64,000 bases of DNA, from positions 1 through 64,000 of the forward strand of contig JARKNW010000057.1 of assembly GCA_029976075.1 (NCBI GenBank), read 5' to 3'. The stretch comes from Pleomorphomonas sp. (GTDB taxonomy: Bacteria; Pseudomonadota; Alphaproteobacteria; Rhizobiales; Pleomorphomonadaceae). The notes below the pieces were generated by a model. The model saw nothing but the letters and a program-made list of their open reading frames with translations, was not told where the DNA came from and made no database searches. The translations under genes and the position numbers were made by a program. Positions 1-8,431 of this stretch are shown in pieces; the stretch's first letter is position 1, and each line of letters starts with the position of its first letter.

Positions 1-227
1 TTCTTGTCGACGGTGGCCTCGGCGAGCTTGATCGGGTTGAAATAGCTGGCAACCGCCTCGCGCGTCTTCTGGTCGGTGGCGTTCAGCAGCCACATGACCA
101 GGAAAAAGGCCATCATGGCCGTCATGAAATCGGCATAGGCGATCTTCCACACCCCGTGCTGAGGCGCCTCTGTTCTTCGATGCAGCGACCGGCGAACAAA
201 GATGATTTCCGGGGGCTCGGCACTCAT
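1..227 (-). CDS. motB: Flagellar motor stator protein MotB (N-terminal part, cut by window edge)
   Basis: Only the first 75 residues are present; the gene continues beyond base 1. Residues 25-34 read GVWKIAYADF and are followed by a hydrophobic segment, TAMMAFFLVMWLL. This is the single transmembrane helix of MotB, with the proton-binding aspartate at residue 33. MotB pairs with MotA in the inner membrane and anchors the stator to peptidoglycan through a C-terminal OmpA-like domain that lies outside the window. The start ATG (225-227) is 5 nt after the stop of the preceding fliH-like gene, so it belongs to the fliF-fliH-motB unit. Confidence 0.93.
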   Translation of the reverse strand, partial: MSAEPPEIIFVRRSLHRRTEAPQHGVWKIAYADFMTAMMAFFLVMWLLNATDQKTREAVASYFNPIKLAEATVDK

Positions 228-232
228 GGTGC

Positions 233-856
233 TTACTCTTCAGTGGGAAGGAGGCGGGCGACCCATTCCCGGAGGCGGGTCTCGATCAAGGTTTCCCCTG
301 CCGTTACGACGATGTCGGTACGGTCGTCGGGCCGGAAGGAAACGGCTGCGGCATGTTCGCCAAGCTTTTCGGCGAGCCGTTCGAGCAGGTCGGCCGGACC
401 GGTTATCTCGAAGACCGGTGCCGTACCGTCGGTGGTGAGACGTTCGACGCAGGCCGCCAGATCCGTGACCGACCGTTCGATCAACTGCTCGAAGAGGAAT
501 GGCCTGAGGGCGCGGGCAGCGGCGATGCCGAGCTGTTTGTTGAGCGCTGCGAACCTCTCTTCCATAGCGGCGGCGATCCGGTCGGATTGCTCCTCGACCC
601 AGGTCTTGCGGTCTGTCTCGTACTCGGCACGAAGCGTTCGTGCCTGTTCGGCCAGAGCCTCGGTCAGCTGCCACTCGGCGTCGGCACGCTCTTCGGTTCG
701 CACGGTGGCCACGGCTTCCGCGACCCGGCGCTCGATCTCCTCGGCCACCGAGTAGCCAAGCGGTTCGATTGGAGGTTCGGCCTCAAGCGGAACCGGTGGC
801 GGATCGGGACGATCGAGATCGAAGATGGCAATCACGTCGGTGGCCGAGCGAAGCAT
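233..856 (-). CDS. fliH: FliH-like flagellar export ATPase regulator
   Basis: 207 residues. The middle third is charged and probably helical (AEEIERRVAEAVATVRTEER), followed by a globular C-terminal half, as in FliH, the stator-like regulator that holds the ATPase FliI at the export gate. Sequence identity to classical FliH is weak by eye, so position matters: directly after fliF, before motB, in a cluster otherwise lacking fliH. I chose the ATG at 856 because it overlaps the fliF stop (TGATG) and has AGGAGG about 8 nt upstream. An upstream in-frame start at 883 would add nine residues inside fliF. Confidence 0.68.
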   Translation of the reverse strand: MLRSATDVIAIFDLDRPDPPPVPLEAEPPIEPLGYSVAEEIERRVAEAVATVRTEERADAEWQLTEALAEQARTLRAEYETDRKTWVEEQSDRIAAAMEERFAALNKQLGIAAARALRPFLFEQLIERSVTDLAACVERLTTDGTAPVFEITGPADLLERLAEKLGEHAAAVSFRPDDRTDIVVTAGETLIETRLREWVARLLPTEE

Positions 857-2520
857 CAGGCGGCCTCCTCTTCGCTCATCCACTGCCTCAGGATGCTTGC
901 TGCCTGCTCCTCATCCATCTCAACGAGCTGTTCCAGCACCTTGAGGGGCGAGTTGCGCATGCGCGCGTTCATGTCCTCGATCAGATGCTGCATCGAGCCA
1001 GTGGCTTCTCCGGACGGAAGCGCTGTCTGAGGAATTCCGGCGAGAGCGGCGACCGTGTCGCCGGAAGCGTCGGGCAAGGCGACAGCGGCTTCCTTCTCTT
1101 CGGTTTTTGTCTCAAGGCGCGGCAGGAGGGCATTCATCGCCGGCCTCAGGCCGAACCAGATGAGCAGCAGCGCGACTGCGAGGATGGCCAGTGCGTTGAC
1201 GACCGTCCCGGCCTGGCGCAGCAGCACGTCCTTGAAGGTCAGCGGTGGCACGGGCTGCATGTCGGCATAATTGTCGGCGAAATCGACGGCGGTGACCTGG
1301 ATGCGGTCGCCGCGTCCCTCGTTGAGGCCGGCTGCGGAGGCCGCGAGGTTGCGCATCTCCGTGACCCGAGCCTCGACCGCTTCAGGCTTGGGGTTTTCGC
1401 CTAGCGACTGCGCGATGCGGGCGCGGTTGACGATGAGGGCGACCGACAGCGACTTCACCTGATAGCCGTCGCTGATCACCTCCTTGGTGGTGGTAGATAT
1501 CTCGTAGTTGGTCAGATCCTCGCGACGCTGGTTTTCCTCGCTGGAACGGTCGGCGGGATTGGTGGACTGCACGGTCTCCTCAGGCAGGTTTTGCTCGACG
1601 GTCGTTGGCGGATCCTGACTGGAGTTCTGTGTGTTGCCGCTTTCGCGCACGGTGCGGACCGAGCGTTCGACCCGCGACTCCGGATCGTACAGGGTTTGAT
1701 TGGTGTGCGTGCGATCGGTGTTGAGTTCGGCAGCGACACTGATCTGGAAGTTGTCAGCTCCAAGGTAGGGCGTCAGAGCGTGGCGGATGTTGGCTTCGAT
1801 GCCGGTTGCGACGGTACGTTCCAGACGATTGGTCTTGCTTCCCGGCAGTGTCGTCGCATCTTCACCCGAGGCCAGCACGCTGCCTTCGGTATCGAGAACA
1901 GTGATATGATCGACACCAAGTCCCGGTACGCCGCCGGCCACCAGTTGGCGGATCGCTTCGGCCATCCTGACGTCTTCAGGAACGTCGGTGCGGATGATCA
2001 CCGAAGCTGAAGGCGGCTGTTGATCGCGGCGGAATGAGGCTCGGTCGGGCAACACGATGTGAACGCGCGCCGCCTTGACCCCCTTCATCGTCTGGATGGT
2101 ACGGGCGAGTTCGCCCTCGAGTGCCCGCACGCGCGTTACCTCCTGCATGAAGGAGGTAAGGCCGAGGGAGCCGAGTTCGTTGAACAGCTCGTAGCCGGCT
2201 GCGGCACTGCGAGGCAGACCTTTTTCGGCAAGCAGCATGCGCGCCTGCGAGGTCTGGGCCGGCGTCACGTAGACGGTACCGCCATCGGCGCTGACGTCGA
2301 ACGAGATACCGGCGTCTGTCAACGCAGAGCCTATACGCGAGGCATCTCCGTTCTCCAGACCGGTATAGAGCACCGTGAACTGAGGTCGGCTCAGATAATA
2401 GGCGGAGCCGGCGATCAGCCCCATCATGGCGACAGCGATCATCGCAAGGGCGGCGAGCCGTCGCGGGCCGAGGTCGAGGAGATTGATCCAGAGAGTTTCA
2501 GCGTGTTCGCGAGCGGTCAT
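856..2520 (-). CDS. fliF: Flagellar MS-ring protein FliF
   Basis: 554 residues, normal for FliF. It has an N-terminal membrane helix (about residues 23-45), then YLSRPQFTVLYTGLENGDAS and the ring-building domains, including GYELFNELGSLGLTSFMQEV, which is characteristic of FliF. A second membrane helix lies near residues 440-460, and the acidic C-terminal tail (EQLVEMDEEQAASILRQWM) binds FliG. FliF forms the inner-membrane MS-ring on which the basal body and export gate assemble. It is the first gene of its unit, with a flagellar box about 85 nt upstream, and its stop overlaps the fliH start. Confidence 0.97.
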   Translation of the reverse strand: MTAREHAETLWINLLDLGPRRLAALAMIAVAMMGLIAGSAYYLSRPQFTVLYTGLENGDASRIGSALTDAGISFDVSADGGTVYVTPAQTSQARMLLAEKGLPRSAAAGYELFNELGSLGLTSFMQEVTRVRALEGELARTIQTMKGVKAARVHIVLPDRASFRRDQQPPSASVIIRTDVPEDVRMAEAIRQLVAGGVPGLGVDHITVLDTEGSVLASGEDATTLPGSKTNRLERTVATGIEANIRHALTPYLGADNFQISVAAELNTDRTHTNQTLYDPESRVERSVRTVRESGNTQNSSQDPPTTVEQNLPEETVQSTNPADRSSEENQRREDLTNYEISTTTKEVISDGYQVKSLSVALIVNRARIAQSLGENPKPEAVEARVTEMRNLAASAAGLNEGRGDRIQVTAVDFADNYADMQPVPPLTFKDVLLRQAGTVVNALAILAVALLLIWFGLRPAMNALLPRLETKTEEKEAAVALPDASGDTVAALAGIPQTALPSGEATGSMQHLIEDMNARMRNSPLKVLEQLVEMDEEQAASILRQWMSEEEAA

Positions 2521-2603
2521 CTGTTGATCTCGATGCGGTCCGTTGCGTCAGGGGCGAAGCCGGCCTGCAGCCGGGTGTCTGCTTGCCAGTGTCGACCGGC
2601 AAA

Positions 2604-2613
2604 CTTGCGCGAG
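2604..2613 (-). promoter_or_regulatory. Flagellar box upstream of fliF
   Basis: Minus-strand sequence around the core is AATGCTCGCGCAAGTTTGCC. It matches the box shared by six flagellar transcription units (consensus AGCCTCGCGCAAGnnT). The core ends 84 nt before the fliF ATG. Its identity as a promoter element or regulator site is inferred from recurrence and placement. Confidence 0.6.
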
Positions 2614-2625
2614 CATTGCTTCCAA

Positions 2626-2657
2626 GGAAAAAGCCACGCCCCAGTGGGACGTGGCTT
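2626..2657 (-). terminator. Rho-independent terminator of fliC
   Basis: On the minus strand, AAGCCACG and CGTGGCTT pair, with an inner CCC/GGG extension, and are followed by a run of T. It begins 28 nt after the fliC stop and separates fliC from fliF. Confidence 0.85.
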
Positions 2658-2684
2658 CTACGGCTTCTAGCGGGTGGTGATCGC

Positions 2685-3710
2685 TTAGCCGCGGAACAGC
2701 GACAGAATGTTCTGGCTGTTGGAGTTGGCGATCGACAGCGCCTGGATACCGAGCTGCTGCTGGGTCTGCAGAGCCTGGAGGCGGGTCGATTCAGCGTTCA
2801 TGTCGGCGTCGACAAGCTGGCCGATACCACGACCGATGGCATCGGTCAGCGACTGCACGAAGTCCTTCTGCGTGTCGATGCGGTTCTTGACGGCGCCCAG
2901 GTTGGAGGCGCTGTCGGTCAGCTTGCTGAGCGCGCCGTCGACGATCGAGATATAGGCCGACAGTTTTTCCTGGTCACCGGCCGAGTCGGTCAACGCGGAG
3001 ATGTCGAGGTCCTTGATCTTCAGCGTCTGGGCCGTATAGACCGGCGTTGCCGCACCGTTGGAGGTCGTAATACCCCACGTAGAGTCGAACAGACCTTCTC
3101 CGCCGATCTTTACCGCACCAGCAGCCATGCCAGCGGCATCGGTGGTGGGAGCGGTGCCAGTGGCGGTCGCAGTCGTGCTGGCGTCGTAGAGCTTGATCTG
3201 GTCGACGTCGACCTTGATCGTCTCGATGGAGATCGCATCGCCGACACGCGAGAAGGACGCGACGACCGATTTGTCCTTGTTATAGTTGGCAGCAGACGAG
3301 TCGACCGAAAGCCAGTTCTCGCTGTTGAACACCGACGACGAGGCGATGGAGTTCATCTGGCCGAGACGGGCCTTGATGTCCTGCTGGATCTGGCCGCGGT
3401 TGACGCCCGGGGTCTTGGCGCTGACGAGCAGCTTGCCGATTTCGGTCAGCTGGTCGACGGTGGCGTCAAGGGCGGTGTACTGCACGTCCACCGTAGCGGC
3501 GCCGAGCCCAAGGCTGTCCTGCACGGCAGACAGCGACTTGTTGTCGGAACGCATGGTGGTGGCAATCGACCAGTAAGCGGCACCGTCGGAAGCTGACGAA
3601 ATACGCAGGCCGGTGGAAATGCGGTTCTGCGTCGTGTCGAGCGACTTGTTGGTGGACGCGAGGGTCTGGAGGGCGGTCATTGCCGCTGCGTTGGTCAGAA
3701 GGCTGGCCAT
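2685..3710 (-). CDS. fliC: Flagellin
   Basis: 341 residues, the short rhizobial/alphaproteobacterial flagellin size. The N terminus MASLLTNAAAMTALQTLAST and a C terminus ending NSNSQNILSLFRG are the conserved D0/D1 coiled-coil ends that polymerise into the filament. The central region is variable and rich in Ala, Thr and Ser (about residues 150-240). I took the ATG at 3710, which has AAGGGAC upstream; an in-frame start 39 nt earlier would add residues unlike any flagellin. It is a single-gene unit with its own terminator and an upstream flagellar box, inserted between the fliF and flgB-fliP units. No second flagellin gene is in the window. Confidence 0.96.
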   Translation of the reverse strand: MASLLTNAAAMTALQTLASTNKSLDTTQNRISTGLRISSASDGAAYWSIATTMRSDNKSLSAVQDSLGLGAATVDVQYTALDATVDQLTEIGKLLVSAKTPGVNRGQIQQDIKARLGQMNSIASSSVFNSENWLSVDSSAANYNKDKSVVASFSRVGDAISIETIKVDVDQIKLYDASTTATATGTAPTTDAAGMAAGAVKIGGEGLFDSTWGITTSNGAATPVYTAQTLKIKDLDISALTDSAGDQEKLSAYISIVDGALSKLTDSASNLGAVKNRIDTQKDFVQSLTDAIGRGIGQLVDADMNAESTRLQALQTQQQLGIQALSIANSNSQNILSLFRG

Positions 3711-3850
3711 TTTTGTATGTCCCTTTTGTAGATTAGTGAGATGGGACATTCCGGGTTTTCACCGGGATGACAGGAGCGGCATCATGCCCTTGGATCCTCC
3801 TGGTTCGCTGAGCGATCCAACCTGCCATGGCTTCACCTTGCTGGATCAGG

Positions 3851-3860
3851 CTTGCGCGAA
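3851..3860 (-). promoter_or_regulatory. Flagellar box upstream of fliC
   Basis: Minus-strand context CAGCTTCGCGCAAGCCTGAT, nine of ten core bases matching the shared CTCGCGCAAG core. It lies about 141 nt before the fliC ATG, farther than the other copies, so fliC would have a long leader if this is the promoter. I see no gene between 3711 and 3974. Confidence 0.5.
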
Positions 3861-3919
3861 GCTGACGCGTTGCGATTGCGCCTTGAGCCTGTTCGGTGAC
3901 GGTGGATACCAGGCGGAAA

Positions 3920-3953
3920 TGCAAAAGCCCACTCCGTTCAGGGAGCAGGCTTT
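3920..3953 (-). terminator. Terminator after fliP
   Basis: On the minus strand AAAGCC and GGCTTT, with inner CTCC/GGAG pairing, enclose a short loop and are followed by TTTTGC. It lies 22 nt beyond the fliP stop and closes the ten-gene flgB-fliP unit. Confidence 0.75.
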
Positions 3954-3974
3954 CGTGAATCGAGGCGTTCCGGG

Positions 3975-4748
3975 CTAGAAGAAAGATCGAACCAAGCCGC
4001 CCACAAGCATGTTCCAGCCATCGATCAGTACGAAGAACAGCACCTTGAAAGGTAGCGACAGCACGGTCGGGGGCAGCATCATCATGCCCATGGACATGGT
4101 GAGGGTAGCCACGATCATATCGATCACCAGGAAGGGCAGGGCGATCAGGAAGCCGATCTCGAAGCCGCGCCGCAGTTCCGAGGTCATGAAGGCGGGAATG
4201 AGCACTCTGAGGGGCGTCGCGCCGCCATTGGACTTGATGCCAAGATGCTCGGCGGCAAGGTCATCGAAAAGCTTGAGGTCCTTGTCGCGGACACGCTGAG
4301 CCATGAAGTCCCGGAACGGATCGGCGATCTTTCCGAACGCGACTTCTTCTGAGATCTCGTTGCGCGTCAGCGGCAATACGCCATCGTTCCAGGCTCGGTC
4401 GAAGGTTGGCGCCATGACATAGAAGGTCATGAACAGTGCGAGACTGATCAGGATGAGATTGGCGGGCGTGGTTTGCAAGCCAATGCCGGAGCGCAGGAAG
4501 GACAGCGCGACCACGATACGGGTGAAGCTTGTCACCATGATCAGCAGCCCGGGTGCGACCGACAATACGGTCAGCAACGCAACAAGCTGGACGATGCGCC
4601 CCGAAGCGGTTCCTTCGCCTGCAGGTATCAACGAGCTGAGGTCGGGGACTCCCGTTCCTAGACCCGGGATCTGAGCGAGTGCCGGCGCGCTCGTGACTGC
4701 GAGCAGCGAAACGGCCAACAATGGGGCGGCGAGCAGGTGTTTTTTCAC
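3975..4748 (-). CDS. fliP: Flagellar type III export gate protein FliP
   Basis: 257 residues: a signal peptide (KKHLLAAPLLAVSLLAVTSA), then the FliP core with LLTVLSVAPGLLIMVTSFTR, RSGIGLQTTPANLILISLAL and C-terminal membrane helices ending in LPFKVLFFVLIDGWNMLVGG. FliP, FliQ and FliR form the export channel inside the MS-ring. The start is a GTG at 4748 whose last two bases form the fliL stop (GTGA overlap). The reading frame stays open for another 190 codons upstream through fliL, but that extension is a shadow of fliL. Last gene of the flgB-fliP unit. Confidence 0.96.
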   Translation of the reverse strand: MKKHLLAAPLLAVSLLAVTSAPALAQIPGLGTGVPDLSSLIPAGEGTASGRIVQLVALLTVLSVAPGLLIMVTSFTRIVVALSFLRSGIGLQTTPANLILISLALFMTFYVMAPTFDRAWNDGVLPLTRNEISEEVAFGKIADPFRDFMAQRVRDKDLKLFDDLAAEHLGIKSNGGATPLRVLIPAFMTSELRRGFEIGFLIALPFLVIDMIVATLTMSMGMMMLPPTVLSLPFKVLFFVLIDGWNMLVGGLVRSFF

Positions 4749-5269
4749 TGGACGACCAGGCTTTCGATGATGAGTTCCTTCACGTCGCCGCCCGACCGGA
4801 TGGCAACTCGATCCTTGAGGTCCTCGCGCAGATGCTGGAGTTGTGTTGCGCCCTCCAGCTGTCCGACTTTCAGTGTCTTCAGAAAGGCGAGCAGATCCTC
4901 GGAGACCTCCGCGGAAACGATCTCGGAGTTGGGCATCTCGTCCTCGAAGACGACCGCGGCGTCGAGACGCAACCAGATGTCGGCTGGCTCGGTGAGGTTG
5001 GTGACGATTGGCTTCAACCGGTAAAGCTTGGACGGGCGGGTGTTGCCATCGGCTTCTGTCGTTACGCTCTGCTGTTTGGTGGCGTCGGCAATCTGTGCAT
5101 AGCGGACGAGGTGAACGCCGAGACCGAGACCGGCCGCCACGGCCAGAACAGTCAACAGAAGCGCCGGCTTCAGCACGGCACCGCGTTCGGGGGGCGGCAG
5201 ACGGCGCACCTCGGTGTCGGTCTCGGCGGGGGGCGCTTCGTGGGCGGCGGGGAGTGGGAGCTTGGCCAT
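4745..5269 (-). CDS. fliL: Flagellar basal body-associated protein FliL
   Basis: 174 residues with a cytoplasmic, proline-rich N terminus, one membrane helix at about residues 34-55 (ALLLTVLAVAAGLGLGVHLV) and a periplasmic domain containing VTNLTEPADIWLRLDAAVVF and the C-terminal DLKDRVAIRSGGDVKELIIE. This matches FliL, which surrounds or stabilises the stator next to the MS-ring. It lies between flgH (8 nt upstream) and fliP (4-nt overlap), the usual rhizobial order. Confidence 0.93.
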   Translation of the reverse strand: MAKLPLPAAHEAPPAETDTEVRRLPPPERGAVLKPALLLTVLAVAAGLGLGVHLVRYAQIADATKQQSVTTEADGNTRPSKLYRLKPIVTNLTEPADIWLRLDAAVVFEDEMPNSEIVSAEVSEDLLAFLKTLKVGQLEGATQLQHLREDLKDRVAIRSGGDVKELIIESLVVQ

Positions 5270-5277
5270 GCTGTCTC

Positions 5278-5961
5278 TCAGAACGGAGCCACGCGATCGT
5301 AAAGCTGATGGAGCACACCAGGCTGTTGCACCTCGGTCAGCCGACCTCTGCCGCCATAGGAAATGCGAGCCTCGGCGATTTTCTCGTAGGGCACGACATT
5401 GTTGCCGGAGATGTCTCGCTGGCGAACGATGCCCTGGATGTTGACGACCCGCATTTCGTAATTGACGCGCATTTCTTGCGAGCCGGAAATGATCAGGTTG
5501 CCATTGGGCAAAACGCTGGTGACCACCGCGGCGAGGGTAACCTTGATGGCTTCCGAGCGCTCGATGGCGCCTTCGCCCTTCGATTTCGAGGTCGAGTTGG
5601 TGCTGCCGTTGAGGCTGGCGTCAGATCCCTCGCCGTCGACCGAGAAGCCGAAGCCCGCACCGAAGCCGGCACTGGAGACACGCGAACGCTCCGACGAGTT
5701 GTCGAGAGCCGCCTTGTCGTTCATCTGGATCAGGACGGTGAGAACGTCGCCCACCTGGTGGGCGCGGGAGTCTCGGAAAAGGCCTTCTCCACCACGGACA
5801 TAGGTCGAGTTGGGATCGCGGAACATCGCCGTCTGCGGCGTCAGCGCATTGAGTGGCAAGGCGGCGCCTACCTGCGACATGGCCGGCTCTGTATTGAGAT
5901 CGTTGGATGTGTTGCAGCCGGCGAGCGTCAGGCCGGCAATAAGAAGCAGGGCGCGCTTCAA
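5278..5961 (-). CDS. flgH: Flagellar L-ring lipoprotein FlgH
   Basis: 227 residues. The N terminus MKRALLLIAGLTLAGCNTSN has a clear lipobox (LAGC), giving an outer-membrane lipoprotein acylated at Cys16. The mature part has the FlgH signatures FRDSRAHQVGDVLTVLIQMN and PNGNLIISGSQEMRVNYEMR. FlgH polymerises into the outer-membrane bushing for the rod. Its start overlaps the stop of the upstream motE-like gene. Confidence 0.96.
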   Translation of the reverse strand: MKRALLLIAGLTLAGCNTSNDLNTEPAMSQVGAALPLNALTPQTAMFRDPNSTYVRGGEGLFRDSRAHQVGDVLTVLIQMNDKAALDNSSERSRVSSAGFGAGFGFSVDGEGSDASLNGSTNSTSKSKGEGAIERSEAIKVTLAAVVTSVLPNGNLIISGSQEMRVNYEMRVVNIQGIVRQRDISGNNVVPYEKIAEARISYGGRGRLTEVQQPGVLHQLYDRVAPF

Positions 5962-6524
5962 GGCGTATCTCCTTTGGCGGACAGCTCCGTCATGCCGGCA
6001 AGCGCGCTGGCGAGCTGTGAGGCGCGGGCGGGTTCCATTTCATTGAGAATGGCACTGGAGGCACGCGCATTGAGCCGCGCGAGCACGGCGGCAGCCATAT
6101 CGTCATCGAGGGCGGTCAGCTGACCGGCCGCCGCGTCGGGCCGCATCTTGGCGTAGATCGCGACAACGTCATCGCGGGCAGCGGCGAGGAAGTCCTGACG
6201 CTTCTTGAGCCAACTCTCATATTCTGCGCGCTTGGTCTCCAGGGCGGCAATGCGCTCGGCGAGGCGTTTGTCGAGCGCTTCCAGTGTCGATTTTTGCCAG
6301 GCATAGCGAGCATCGGCGGCCACATCGCGAATATTGACGCAGTATTGGCGCGCCTCTTCTGTCAGCGCCCGCATCTCCAAACCGGAGTGACTGGTGGCGT
6401 CGGTCTCAACCGGCGAAATGGTCTTCGTTTCGGTTTCCGTTGCCTGTGCGGCAAGCAGGCCCAGTTGAACCGTCATGGTTGCCGCGAACAGGCGAAACAA
6501 TATGCGCCGTCGGATCGACGTCAT
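5958..6524 (-). CDS. motE: MotE-type flagellar motor chaperone
   Basis: 188 residues: an N-terminal signal or membrane segment (about residues 10-28), a long charged helix (about 80-130, ALDKRLAERIAALETKRAEY) and a C-terminal MgtE_N-like helical repeat (AAGQLTALDDDMAAAVLARL). Rhizobial MotE acts in the periplasm as a chaperone for the motor protein MotC; related proteins sit between flgI and flgH in many alphaproteobacteria, as here. motC itself is not in the window. The function is assigned by family and position, not by specific catalytic residues. Confidence 0.8.
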   Translation of the reverse strand: MTSIRRRILFRLFAATMTVQLGLLAAQATETETKTISPVETDATSHSGLEMRALTEEARQYCVNIRDVAADARYAWQKSTLEALDKRLAERIAALETKRAEYESWLKKRQDFLAAARDDVVAIYAKMRPDAAAGQLTALDDDMAAAVLARLNARASSAILNEMEPARASQLASALAGMTELSAKGDTP

Positions 6525-6608
6525 GTCGATACCCTTTCAGTCCTTGATTTCACGCGGGAAAGATCGCATCGCAGTCTTGCGCGGGGCTGGCTCCGCGCTT
6601 GGATGCCG

Positions 6609-7943
6609 TTACTGCACCACCAGATCCGCCTGGAGCGCGCCCGCCGTCTTCATCGCCTGGACGATGGCAATGATCCCGGTTGGCTTGAGGCCGATCTGAT
6701 TGAGGCCACGCACGAGAGTCTGCAAATCAGTCCCGCCGATGATGGCGAGTTTGCCGCCGCTCTCGCTGGCGTCGACCATGGTGCGCGGCAGGACCACGGT
6801 TTCACCGTTTTCCGAGAAGGGCGCGGGCTGCGAGGCGACCGGCGTTTCGGTAACGCGGATACTGAGATTGCCGTGGGTGATCGCCACGGTCGATATGCGA
6901 ACGTCGGCACCCATGACCACCGTACCCGAGCGCTCGTCGATGACGACGCGAGCCGGCGTATCGGGTCGCACCGGCAGGCCCTCAATTTCCGCGATGAAGC
7001 GTGCCGCCGACATACCCCGAGGCTTGGTGAGGGCGACGGAACGATAGTCGCGCTCTTCGGCGACGGCCGCACCGTAGCGATGCCGGCTGTAGGCATTGAT
7101 CGCGTCGGTGATCCGGATGGCCGTACGGAAATCGGGATTGCGCAGTTTGAACGTCAAGGCTCCAAGACCATCGAGACTGGTCTCGAGTTCGTGCTCCACC
7201 AATGCGCCGTTCGGGATGCGACCGGCCGTCGGGGTTCCCTTCTGGACGCTTTCCGCCATGCCGGCGGCGCTATAGCCGGTCACGGCGATCGGTCCTTGAG
7301 CGACCGCGTAGACCTCGCCATCCGCCCCCGCGAGCTGAGTGATCACCAGCGTGCCGCCCTGAAGCGAGCTTGCGTCACCCAAGGATGCGACGTTGACGTC
7401 GATGCGAGAGCCTGCCCCGGCGAAGGCGGGAAGCTCGGCAGTGGCGATCACCGCAGCAATGTTACGGGTTCTAAGCGCACTGTCCCGTACGTTGACGCCG
7501 AGACGCTCCAGCATGGATTGGAGCGATTGTTCTGAAAAAGCCGCGTTGCGCAGCGTGTCGCCGGTGCCTTGGAGACCTACGACGAGACCGTAGCCGACAA
7601 GCTGGTTTTCGCGGACGCCCTCGACGTCGGCAATGTCCTTGATGCGGACATCGCCAGGCGCAAGCGTGTGCACGAGATTGTCCGGCGTGGTGGGAGCTCT
7701 CGGCTCCGGTCCGCTTCGTGGAACGATTGGGGAAATCGTGGGCGGCAACTGTGCGCTCGGAGGCATGTCTGCGGCAAGCACCGTCGGCGCGTCCTGATTG
7801 ACAAAGGGCAGGGGGGCGTCGGCGGTACTGACCACCTCGCCGGTCTGCGGATCGAGGGTGATCGGCATCCGCTGCCTGTCCTGAGCGGCGGCCGGCTGAA
7901 AGGCGAGTAGGCTGGCGACGAGGCCGGCGAGAAGGATGCGCAT
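6609..7943 (-). CDS. flgI: Flagellar P-ring protein FlgI with long N-terminal insertion
   Basis: 444 residues; FlgI is usually about 370. After a signal peptide (residues 1-20, ending PAAA) comes a proline-rich stretch of about 75 residues (about 22-97) before the conserved start of the mature protein, RIKDIADVEGVRENQLVGYG. The rest is standard: GLQGTGDTLRNAAFSEQSLQ, SRIDVNVASLGDASSLQGGT and VVMGADVRISTVAITHGNLS. FlgI forms the periplasmic ring around the rod with chaperone FlgA, encoded just upstream with a TGATG overlap. An 84-bp spacer separates it from motE. Confidence 0.95.
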   Translation of the reverse strand: MRILLAGLVASLLAFQPAAAQDRQRMPITLDPQTGEVVSTADAPLPFVNQDAPTVLAADMPPSAQLPPTISPIVPRSGPEPRAPTTPDNLVHTLAPGDVRIKDIADVEGVRENQLVGYGLVVGLQGTGDTLRNAAFSEQSLQSMLERLGVNVRDSALRTRNIAAVIATAELPAFAGAGSRIDVNVASLGDASSLQGGTLVITQLAGADGEVYAVAQGPIAVTGYSAAGMAESVQKGTPTAGRIPNGALVEHELETSLDGLGALTFKLRNPDFRTAIRITDAINAYSRHRYGAAVAEERDYRSVALTKPRGMSAARFIAEIEGLPVRPDTPARVVIDERSGTVVMGADVRISTVAITHGNLSIRVTETPVASQPAPFSENGETVVLPRTMVDASESGGKLAIIGGTDLQTLVRGLNQIGLKPTGIIAIVQAMKTAGALQADLVVQ

Positions 7944-8413
7944 CAGCTATTTCCCACGACGATGCTGCCGTCGGTCTGGACGACGCCGACGATCACGGTG
8001 CCGGATTCGGTGTTGCGCACGCGGATCACCTCGCCGGCGCTGCCGGACTGCATCGGCTCGGCATAGGTGATGATCGTGAGCCCGCCCTCGGTAAAGACGA
8101 TGCGCACCGGGACTCCACGTCGTACCAGCTTGGGGCTCTCGACCGCGTTGATGGTGATCGGCTGGCCGGGCAGCAGGGTGCGTCGTGCCACCTTGCCCAC
8201 CAACATCTCGCGGCCGGCGACAACTGCCTCGAGCGAGGCGCGCGTCAGGCGAAAGCGGCGCTCGGTCAGCATCTCGTCGGTGATCGGATCGCCCGGATAG
8301 ATGGTGATGCCCGGTACCGGTAGCGTCGAGACCATCTGGGCACTGGCCGGCCGGAGAGCGAGGAGGCCGCCGACGAAGATGAGAAGACCGGCGAGCAACA
8401 ACAGACGTTTCAT
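7943..8413 (-). CDS. flgA: P-ring assembly chaperone FlgA (short form)
   Basis: 156 residues with a signal peptide (MKRLLLLAGLLIFVGGLLAL) followed by an SAF-type domain (VVAGREMLVGKVARRTLLPG) and the FlgA C-terminal beta domain ending RVRNTESGTVIVGVVQTDGS. This is the compact alphaproteobacterial FlgA, lacking the longer N-terminal domain of the enteric protein. It works in the periplasm to promote FlgI polymerisation, and its stop overlaps the flgI start. Confidence 0.94.
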   Translation of the reverse strand: MKRLLLLAGLLIFVGGLLALRPASAQMVSTLPVPGITIYPGDPITDEMLTERRFRLTRASLEAVVAGREMLVGKVARRTLLPGQPITINAVESPKLVRRGVPVRIVFTEGGLTIITYAEPMQSGSAGEVIRVRNTESGTVIVGVVQTDGSIVVGNS

Positions 8414-8431
8414 GGCAAGGCCTTTCCGGCG

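Noticed and set aside
3975..5318. 447-residue open frame covering fliP and part of fliL
   Set aside because: The first 190 codons are an antiphase shadow of fliL; real FliP starts at the GTG at 4748, which gives the family length and signal peptide.
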